A DNA stretch of 18,812 nucleotides, taken from the NCBI GenBank assembly GCA_002293705.1, contig DBDT01000014.1:1-18812 (forward strand), read 5' to 3'. Below, in pieces: positions 13,842-18,812 of the stretch (position 1 is its first letter; each line of letters opens with the position of its first letter). The translations under genes were made by a program, and so were the position numbers. The stretch comes from Candidatus Woesebacteria bacterium UBA925. Its GTDB lineage: Bacteria > Patescibacteriota > Microgenomatia > UBA8517. Under the pieces are notes generated by a model, which had not been told where the DNA came from, made no database searches, and worked only from the letters and a program-made list of their open reading frames with translations.

Positions 13842-14420
13842 ATGTCTATGACTAGAAGAAATGTAAAAAATAAACTTGTTGTTGCGACCGTCATCGTCGT
13901 TGCATTGGTTGGAGTAGTTTTTGCAGCATCTAGATTAATCTCAGGTGGCAACAATAGCTCCGCTTCAAGTAATAACTCCTCATCAAATAGTGAGACAGCT
14001 GCACCAAGAGCATCCCAAGATGTTAACAAAACATTTGAGTTTCCAGTTGGTAAAAATGCTGACAATAAAATCATCTTCACTTTAGAGAAAGCAGAAATAT
14101 TAGATGAAATTGTTGTAAGAGGCCAAAAAGCAACTGCGGTATCTGGCAGAACTTTCCTGATTGTAAACTTGAAAGTTACAAACGAGTTGTCACAAAGAAT
14201 TGAAATGGATACAAGAGATTATGTAAGACTTTCAGTTAACGGTAACGACAAAGAATTGTTAGCTCCTGATATTCACAATGATCCAGTTGAAATTCAGGCT
14301 ACTTCTACAAAGTTTGGCAGGGTTGGTTTTCCAATCAATACAACCGACAAGAACCTAGTGTTGTTGGTAGGTGAGATTGGTAAAGACAGGGAAAAAGTGG
14401 AACTTACAATCAACCCATAA
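13842..14420 (+). CDS. Membrane-anchored DUF4352-like Ig-fold protein
   Basis: 192 residues (191 or 190 if a later Met is used; ATG 13848 is in frame and is preceded at 13838-13843 by a TTTAAT -10-like box). A basic start (TRRNVKNK) leads into one membrane helix (about 12-30), then a Ser/Asn-rich stretch (36-52) and an extracytoplasmic domain (about 62-192). The domain shows the DUF4352/telomeric-repeat-binding-factor-like pattern: a strand with FTLEKAEIL, GRTFLIVNLKVTNEL, a middle region with YVRLSVNGND, then GRVGFPINTTDKNLVLLV. Such domains are Ig-like sandwiches on anchored or lipidated surface proteins; their ligands are mostly unknown. There is no lipobox Cys, so it is anchored by the helix. 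The next small gene follows after five bases. Confidence 0.7.
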   Translation: MSMTRRNVKNKLVVATVIVVALVGVVFAASRLISGGNNSSASSNNSSSNSETAAPRASQDVNKTFEFPVGKNADNKIIFTLEKAEILDEIVVRGQKATAVSGRTFLIVNLKVTNELSQRIEMDTRDYVRLSVNGNDKELLAPDIHNDPVEIQATSTKFGRVGFPINTTDKNLVLLVGEIGKDREKVELTINP

Positions 14421-14425
14421 ACTTA

Positions 14426-14614
14426 ATGAACAACCCAGTAATGTCATATTCTACAAAAAATGTCTCCGAAGCTTTGGTTAAGGAGATTACCACTGCCATT
14501 AAAACAGTACAGGATTATGGAAGCGTTGAGCTGTTTGTACAAGATGGTGTAGTAACTCAAATAACAACAAGAACTATTAAAAAGACAATTGATAAATCAA
14601 AAGAGAGAAAGTAA
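14426..14614 (+). CDS. DUF2292-like (YezD-type) small protein
   Basis: 62 residues (57 if ATG 14441 is used). An N-terminal helix (VSEALVKEITTAIKTVQ) is followed by YGSVELFVQDGVVTQITTRTI, which matches the DUF2292/YezD pattern of a helix and a beta hairpin around 'YGSVxIxVxDGxVxQI'. The C-terminus is basic (KKTIDKSKERK). The family has no established function. It is cytoplasmic by composition. It lies five bases after the DUF4352-like gene and immediately before the promoter of the surface-protein locus, whose -35 box begins four bases after its stop codon. Confidence 0.7.
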   Translation: MNNPVMSYSTKNVSEALVKEITTAIKTVQDYGSVELFVQDGVVTQITTRTIKKTIDKSKERK

Positions 14615-14617
14615 TCA

Positions 14618-14646
14618 TTGACAGTGCTCGTCAGTGTTTATATATT
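14618..14646 (+). promoter_or_regulatory. Strong sigma70-type promoter of the surface-protein locus
   Basis: TTGACA (14618-14623), exactly 17 bases, then TATATT (14641-14646): the best promoter in the window. Predicted start near 14653, about 175 bases before the first start codon, unlike the leaderless-type promoters elsewhere here. Confidence 0.75.
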
Positions 14647-14689
14647 CGTGATAGTTGCACTTTAGTTAATTAAATCGAGCTGACCGCGA

Positions 14690-14745
14690 ACGGAGGCTCT
14701 CCAGCTGAAACATTTCTTTCAGAGGGGGAGCCTCCGTTTTTGTTT
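14690..14745 (+). terminator. Strong intrinsic terminator inside the leader
   Basis: A 10-base perfect stem (14690-14699 with 14728-14737) extends by three more pairs, including one G-U. An inner six-base stem CTGAAA/TTTCAG (14705-14710, 14717-14722) caps it with a CATTTC loop. T residues follow directly (14737-14741, then 14743-14745). Because it lies downstream of the promoter and upstream of the gene, it would yield a short RNA of about 90 bases unless read through. Confidence 0.8.
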
Positions 14746-14799
14746 ACAAAAACGGTGCTAGACGGATGAAAGTCTGGCGTAAGCCAGTTCCAAATAATA

Positions 14800-14809
14800 A
14801 AGGAGGTGA
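14800..14809 (+). promoter_or_regulatory. Perfect Shine-Dalgarno sequence at unusual distance
   Basis: AAGGAGGTGA at 14800-14809 is a full complement to the 16S tail, but the ATG that starts the signal peptide is at 14829, 19 bases after it. An in-frame ATA at 14817 lies at a normal distance. The spacing is unexplained. Confidence 0.6.
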
Positions 14810-14828
14810 AAAACGAATAAAAACTAAT

Positions 14829-16094
14829 ATGAAAAAAGTCACAACTTTAGTAGCAGCCTTTGCGCTTGCTATAAATTTAGTTGCTCCTGTTGCTAGCGCT
14901 GCTGAAATCTCTCTTGAGATTTCCGGCAATGGTGCAGACAGCAACAACGGTTCAATTGTTTCTTCAACCAATGAAACTGCAGTTGTTCAGTCAAACAGTG
15001 CCTCTATCAACAATTCTGTAAGCGCCCATTCTAATTCAGGTGGGAATTCTGCTTCCAGGAATACTGGTGGAGAAGTATCTGTCGACACTGGCGACAGCAA
15101 GACTTTGGTAGCTATTCAAAACTCTGCAAATACTAATACTGCTGATGTCGCTAACTGCGGTACATGTGGTAGAGGAGCAGACGTTAAAATTAGCGGAAAC
15201 GGAGTTGATTCTAACAATTTGGTTGAACTCAAATTGGAAGATAAAACTCAACTTGCTCAAACCAATAGTGGTTCTATAGTCAACGCTGTAAGCGCTGGCT
15301 CAAACACTGGTGAGAACAAGGCCAACAGCAACACTGGAGGTGATGTAACTGTAACAACTGGTAGTGCTCTAACTCATGTTGATCTTGAAACAGAAGCTAA
15401 CAGCAACTGGGCAAGAATTGGAGGAAATAGTTCTCACTCAGCTGGGGACGTAACTCTTTCAATCATGGGTAACGGTGCTGACAGCAGAAACAAAATTCTT
15501 CTTGGTCTTGACCGAGATGTAATCTTGCAACAGTACAACACAGCTTCTGTTGCGAATTTGGTAGATGCCTACTCAAATTCTGGCGACAATAAAGCTAACA
15601 GAAACACCGGCGGATATGTATCTATTGATACAGGTAATGCTCACACCGGAGTTGCAGTAGATAATGCTGCTAACTTCAACTGGGCAGACGTCGACTGTGA
15701 CTGTCTCAGCGACATTTCTGGAAAAATTGCTACAAACGGAGTTGAAAGCGAGAACTTGCTCAAGGCTTATGTCGATGACACCTTGAACGTCTTCCAAGAT
15801 AACTCTTGTGGAGATTTCTATGCTTTCTGGGATTACAACGGATGTGGTATCGACAACGGTATCCATGCTGGCTCCTCTACTGGAGACAACTACGCTAAGT
15901 CCAACACAGCTCACAATTATGCTGATCCAGAAATCGTAACTGGTAACTCTGAAACTTTGGTAGGACTAGAGAACGCAGGAAACAGCAATGTTTTCGGTGC
16001 TTCTTCTATGCCAACCTTGCCTTTGGGTAATGGTGTAAATATCAATGTTTCTTTCAGTTTGATGGACTTAATCAGAGCTCTAGGGCTCAATTAA
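14829..16094 (+). CDS. Secreted Asn/Gly/Thr-rich repeat protein, first of three
   Basis: 421 residues from ATG 14829. An upstream in-frame ATG at 14766 would put 21 basic residues before the signal peptide and lies in the leader hairpins, so I reject it. The signal peptide is cleaved after about Ala24 (PVASA). The mature protein is four repeats of about 90 residues, with GNG/TNG landmarks at 33, 123, 214 and 302. Each repeat runs GNGxxSxN, a Gln/Asn strand region, a Ser/Asn turn, then NTGGxVxxxTG and a final strand, a pattern that suggests stacked beta strands or a solenoid. The fourth repeat is the most divergent. Six Cys (110, 113, 290, 292, 327, 339) could form disulphides outside the cell. 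There is no C-terminal anchor; the end is a short amphipathic tail. It shares its repeat with the next two genes. Role unknown; a surface-layer, fibre or adhesin component is likely. Confidence 0.8.
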   Translation: MKKVTTLVAAFALAINLVAPVASAAEISLEISGNGADSNNGSIVSSTNETAVVQSNSASINNSVSAHSNSGGNSASRNTGGEVSVDTGDSKTLVAIQNSANTNTADVANCGTCGRGADVKISGNGVDSNNLVELKLEDKTQLAQTNSGSIVNAVSAGSNTGENKANSNTGGDVTVTTGSALTHVDLETEANSNWARIGGNSSHSAGDVTLSIMGNGADSRNKILLGLDRDVILQQYNTASVANLVDAYSNSGDNKANRNTGGYVSIDTGNAHTGVAVDNAANFNWADVDCDCLSDISGKIATNGVESENLLKAYVDDTLNVFQDNSCGDFYAFWDYNGCGIDNGIHAGSSTGDNYAKSNTAHNYADPEIVTGNSETLVGLENAGNSNVFGASSMPTLPLGNGVNINVSFSLMDLIRALGLN

Positions 16095-16102
16095 CCAACA
16101 AA

Positions 16103-16155
16103 CCTCTAATGTCTCTGGGGGTAAGCACACTTTCTGCTCCCCCAGGGGTCAGAGG
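16103..16155 (+). terminator. Large hairpin after the first repeat-protein gene
   Basis: CTGGGGG (16115-16121) pairs with CCCCCAG (16139-16145). An inner AGCA/TGCT stem (16124-16127, 16135-16138) and an outer CCTCT/AGAGG pair (16103-16107, 16151-16155) extend it. Only a loose T-rich stretch follows (16164-16171), so it may act as a partial terminator or mRNA-stabilising end between two surface genes. Confidence 0.55.
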
Positions 16156-16240
16156 AGAAATGATTCTTTTGTTAACTAAATTGACACTTTAATTTACTAA
16201 AGAAAACAAATATATTGTAAATAACAAGATAAATTAAAAT
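16156..16240 (+). promoter_or_regulatory. AT-rich gap with promoter-like boxes before the second repeat gene
   Basis: A perfect TTGACA (16181-16186) and a TATATT (16211-16216) are present but 24 bases apart, too far for a standard sigma70 pair. No Shine-Dalgarno site precedes ATG 16241. The second gene may have a non-standard promoter or depend on read-through past the hairpin. Confidence 0.3.
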
Positions 16241-18451
16241 ATGAATACTAAAAAAATTATATCCATAGTTTTGTCAGCTCTTTTGTTGGTAAATGCCAGC
16301 GCTTCAAGAGCTTACGCTTTTGATATTCCAACTCCTCCCACACCACCAGCACCTCCAGAAAACATTCCAACTCCTCCCACACCACCTAGTGTTCCAACAC
16401 CACCTTCTATTCCAACCCCTCCACCTATTTCGACACCAAATCCAGTCCCAACAATAGCGCCAACTCCAACTCCAGTTGTTGCAACACCATCACCAACACA
16501 AGCACCTGCGGCGTCATCACAACCAACACCTAGCTCAACACCATCATCTCAACAACAATCAACACCAACCCCATCTCCGATTCCATCCAATACTCCAATT
16601 TCTCAAGAGACAGGTGGTCAAAGTCAATCTGGAACATCTAGTGGTTCTTCAATCCAAACAGGTGATGTTGATGTGTCTGGAATTATTAACACTGAAGCTA
16701 ATACAAATTCTTCCGTTAGACCAACCACCAGTGATGAGGGTGGTGTTCGGGTGGCAAATTCTGGAAATGGTACTGAATCCAACAACTCAGGATCAGTAAG
16801 AGTCGAGGAGAACAATTCAACAAATCAAAATAACTCAGCTGTTGTTTCAAACAACATGGATGTATCTGGTGTATCCGGTCAAAACAATGCAAACAGAAAC
16901 ACTGGTGGTGACAACAATATTGTCACAGGAGACTCCAATGTATCAGGAACAATGCTTACCAATGTGAACACCAATATCGACGGAGTTAAGATTGCTGAAT
17001 TTAATGTTGTTGATGATCACAGAGGAGATTTAGTTCTAGATTTTGACAAGAACTGTATCTCTGGATGCGGCAGCTTGCCAGCTTCAGCTGTTAACACTGG
17101 AAATGGTTCTGGGTCAAATAACAATTCAACCGTAAATGGGGTTATAAACAATGAAACCCTGCAAGCCAATGATGCAACTATTGATAACAATATGAATCTT
17201 TTGGCCGACTCAGGATCAAACAGTGCAAGCTCAAACACCAATGGAAACAATAACATTCAAACTGGTGATGCAAATGTTTCGGCCAATGTTTTAACTTTTG
17301 CTAACAACAACCTAGCAGGACAAGTACTATATGGAACAGTTAACATCTATGGAGATTTGTATGGTGATATTGTTTTGCCTCAAGAATTGGTTGACCAGTT
17401 TTTAGCAGCTAATACTGGTAATGGTTCAAATTCACAAAACAATGCCAATGTTGAATCATCTGTTGCAAATAGCACTACTCAAACCAATACAGCTGAAATT
17501 GAGAACAATCTAAATCTCTCTGCGACAACTGGAGATAACAATGTTGATAGAAACACTGATGGCTCTAATTCAATTACAACTGGAAATTCAGAGATTGATG
17601 CCAATGTATTAAACATTGTTAACTCAAACATCTCTGGTGGTAATTGGTGGCTAGTCATAGTTAATGAAGCAGGCAGATGGGTGGGAAGAATAATGGGTGC
17701 TGATGGCCACATGGCAGGTTCAGCTGGTACAGAGTTTACTGTAGATGAAAATGGAGCAGTAACCGCAGTAAACAATGGCAATGGCTCAGGATCTGAAAAT
17801 CAATCAAGCGCTAATACTGAGGTTAATAACACTGTCGTACAAGAAAATAACGCAAAAATTACTAATAACATCAATTTATCAGCAAATACTGGAAAAAATG
17901 ATGCAAATAGAAACACTGGTGGTTCCTCTAGTGTCACCACAGGAGATGCTACAGTTATCGCCAACTTGGTAAATTTTGTAAACAACAATATAACTGGAGG
18001 GGGTAAGTTGCTTGTTACTGTAGTAAACGTCTTTGGTAATTGGTTTGGAGACTTTGTTACACCTGGAAGTGTTAAAGAGACCTCTTCAACTGCAAACTCA
18101 GGAGTCGGAGGCTCTTCTAACCAGAATAGTGTTGCTGCTAGCTCAAGTTCTGCATCATCATCTTCAAGTAGTTCAAGCCAAAGCACTCAGCCAGTTACAA
18201 CTGTTAACTCAACTGGTGCGCAAACCAGAGTTTCATCTTTGACTCAGACACAAATCCCTCAGGCAAGGGTGGCATCAAACAGTATTGTTTTTGCCGACTC
18301 TAATTCTGAGGTCTTGGCCTCATCCAACATTAGTGATTCAGTTTCAGAAAACACTGCAAAACAGGTTAATCTAAACTTGGCTTGGCTATTGCCAGTATTT
18401 GGAATTGGAGTACTTCTTGCCCTTGCCCGCGCAAGGTTCCGTGCAAAATAA
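16241..18451 (+). CDS. Anchored Asn/Gly/Thr-rich repeat surface protein, second of three
   Basis: 736 residues. The signal peptide is cleaved after about Ala26 (RAYA). A Pro/Thr/Ser-rich stalk runs from 28 to about 125. A half-repeat (about 137-160) is followed by four full repeats marked by GNG at 175, 287, 392 and 513 (spacing 105-121). Each contains Gln/Asn strands, NTGG or NTxG, TGDxxV or TGNxxI, and in repeats 2-4 an extra strand pair (VNIYGDLYGDIV, VNEAGRWVGRIM, VNVFGNWFGDFV). A Ser-rich tract (about 620-650) leads to a C-terminal membrane helix (about 711-728) ending in a basic RARFRAK tail. The protein is therefore probably displayed at the surface on a C-terminal anchor. The repeat is the same type as in the preceding and following genes but has additional strands. 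No enzymatic motif is seen. Confidence 0.82.
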   Translation: MNTKKIISIVLSALLLVNASASRAYAFDIPTPPTPPAPPENIPTPPTPPSVPTPPSIPTPPPISTPNPVPTIAPTPTPVVATPSPTQAPAASSQPTPSSTPSSQQQSTPTPSPIPSNTPISQETGGQSQSGTSSGSSIQTGDVDVSGIINTEANTNSSVRPTTSDEGGVRVANSGNGTESNNSGSVRVEENNSTNQNNSAVVSNNMDVSGVSGQNNANRNTGGDNNIVTGDSNVSGTMLTNVNTNIDGVKIAEFNVVDDHRGDLVLDFDKNCISGCGSLPASAVNTGNGSGSNNNSTVNGVINNETLQANDATIDNNMNLLADSGSNSASSNTNGNNNIQTGDANVSANVLTFANNNLAGQVLYGTVNIYGDLYGDIVLPQELVDQFLAANTGNGSNSQNNANVESSVANSTTQTNTAEIENNLNLSATTGDNNVDRNTDGSNSITTGNSEIDANVLNIVNSNISGGNWWLVIVNEAGRWVGRIMGADGHMAGSAGTEFTVDENGAVTAVNNGNGSGSENQSSANTEVNNTVVQENNAKITNNINLSANTGKNDANRNTGGSSSVTTGDATVIANLVNFVNNNITGGGKLLVTVVNVFGNWFGDFVTPGSVKETSSTANSGVGGSSNQNSVAASSSSASSSSSSSSQSTQPVTTVNSTGAQTRVSSLTQTQIPQARVASNSIVFADSNSEVLASSNISDSVSENTAKQVNLNLAWLLPVFGIGVLLALARARFRAK
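16325..16386 (+). repeat. 23-base direct repeat in the Pro-rich stalk
   Basis: The same 23 bases occur at 16325-16347 and 16364-16386, an offset of 39 bases (13 codons), encoding IPTPPTPP twice. Nucleotide-level identity points to recent duplication within the stalk. Confidence 0.75.
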
Positions 18452-18793
18452 ACAAAGAATAATTCTATCTTTATTGCTGCTGATCTTATCTTTTCCTCCC
18501 AAGATCAATGCAGAGGATTTACCCGCATTGCCCAGTGGGGAAATTGTGTTGGAAATAAAAACTTCAGAGGATTTGGTCGAATCAAAGCAGGTTGTTGACT
18601 CTAGTGTCATGGTAACTGAGTCTTACAATTCATCAGTAATAAAAAATAACATCTCAGCCTATGCTTCAACTGGTCAAAATAGTATAGCCAGCTCAACTGA
18701 TGGTGATGCATTGATCAAAACTGGCGATTCTGTGGTAAATATTGAGGTTTTAAACTATGCAAGCAGTAACAGTAATTTTATAAACACCGATAC
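18441..18793 (+). CDS. Third repeat surface protein gene, truncated by the contig end
   Basis: A frame opens at GTG 18441, overlapping the previous gene by 11 bases, and runs without a stop into the adapter at 18794. About 117 native codons are visible. It begins with a basic start and a signal peptide (MQNKQRIILSLLLLILSFPP), with cleavage expected after about residue 24 (INA). The mature part reaches the same repeat found in the two preceding proteins: NNISAYASTGQNSIASSTDGDALIKTGDS in outline, then a Val/Asn strand region. The start is inferred from the overlap and the signal peptide, since no ribosome binding site is obvious. Translational coupling to the anchored protein is likely. The remaining repeats and any anchor are outside this contig. 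Confidence 0.75.
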
Positions 18794-18812
18794 CTGTCTC
18801 TTATACACATCT
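18794..18812 (-). other. Nextera Tn5 mosaic-end adapter remnant (inverted)
   Basis: The last 19 bases are the exact reverse complement of bases 1-19. They are adapter sequence and add six false codons to the truncated last gene. Confidence 0.97.

Larger units (their letters stand above)
14647..14828 (+). promoter_or_regulatory. Long structured 5' leader, possible attenuator or riboswitch
   Basis: About 175 bases of leader between the promoter and the 421-residue surface protein. It holds a small CCG-CGAA-CGG hairpin (14684-14693), a strong intrinsic terminator (14690-14745), a downstream segment CAAAAACGG (14747-14755) that can pair with CCGTTTTTG (14734-14742), a CTGGC-GTAA-GCCAG tetraloop hairpin (14774-14787) and a strong Shine-Dalgarno sequence (14800-14809). 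The CCTCC of the terminator's 3' arm (14731-14735) can pair either with the 5' arm or with the GGAGG of the Shine-Dalgarno site, so alternative folds could couple transcription and translation. I do not match it to a known riboswitch class. Confidence 0.55.

Noticed and set aside
14653..14828. Known riboswitch (c-di-GMP, c-di-AMP or SAM) in the leader
   Set aside because: Short stretches look similar (GATGAAA, GGGGGAGCC, GGCGTAAGCC), but the full conserved cores and their order are not present by eye. A covariance search would decide.
14766..14828. In-frame ATG 14766 as the start of the first repeat protein
   Set aside because: It would place a charged 21-residue segment before the signal peptide and lies inside leader hairpins.
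16181..16216. Standard promoter before the second repeat gene
   Set aside because: TTGACA and TATATT are 24 bases apart, outside the usable spacer range.
1..18812. Perfect 19-base terminal inverted repeats suggesting a transposon
   Set aside because: They are identical to the Nextera mosaic end and sit exactly at the sequence ends, and no transposase is encoded.
1..18812. tRNA, rRNA, CRISPR array or prophage genes
   Set aside because: No cloverleaf, rRNA-like segment, regular spacer array or phage gene was seen. The repetitive DNA on the right is protein-coding repeat sequence.

Overview
The window looks like one complete short contig from an uncultivated bacterium of the Candidate Phyla Radiation (Patescibacteria), most likely near the Microgenomates/WWE3 side. 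The lineage call is inference: many small signal-peptide or membrane-anchored proteins with Pro/Thr linkers, a very short TsaB, a membrane-anchored divergent Clp ATPase, minimal intergenic spacing, and several genes that start a few bases after a -10 box. UGA is used as a stop (tgt ends in TGA and an RF2 gene is present), which argues against the UGA-Gly code of Gracilibacteria/SR1. Both ends carry the 19-base Nextera transposase mosaic end (1-19 and, inverted, 18794-18812). These are library-adapter remnants, not biology, so genes touching the ends are cut by the fragment ends.

Layout. 20-244: a possible leftward partial gene and the promoter of the next gene. 245-4480: a YdjM-type membrane hydrolase, a membrane-anchored two-domain Clp ATPase and tRNA-guanine transglycosylase. 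4526-6794: four envelope proteins (LytR_C domain, secreted coiled coil, single-pass and two-pass membrane proteins). 6818-8421: prfB facing a SpoU/TrmH methyltransferase, with a hairpin spanning their stop codons. 8482-11828: a cell-division/envelope operon made of an anchored OB-like protein, ftsE, ftsX and a coiled-coil LytM/M23 peptidase whose peptidase domain is circularly permuted. 11856-13786: an anchored surface protein, a VanZ-family protein, tsaE and a half-length tsaB. 13842-14614: an anchored DUF4352-like protein and a DUF2292-like small protein. 14615-18793: a strong promoter, a long structured leader containing an intrinsic terminator, then three tandem genes for secreted proteins built from the same Asn/Thr/Gly-rich repeat (421 aa unanchored, 736 aa with C-terminal membrane anchor, third gene truncated by the contig end).

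How it fits together. The ftsE-ftsX-M23 run is the FtsEX plus cell-wall hydrolase module used to split peptidoglycan at division, here with a rearranged hydrolase. tsaE and tsaB belong to the tRNA t6A pathway, and tgt and the SPOUT gene are also RNA-modification genes. The right third is a cell-surface locus. The shared repeats, the soluble/anchored pairing and the attenuator-like leader suggest a regulated surface layer, fibre or adhesin system. It is the best candidate here for an undescribed system.
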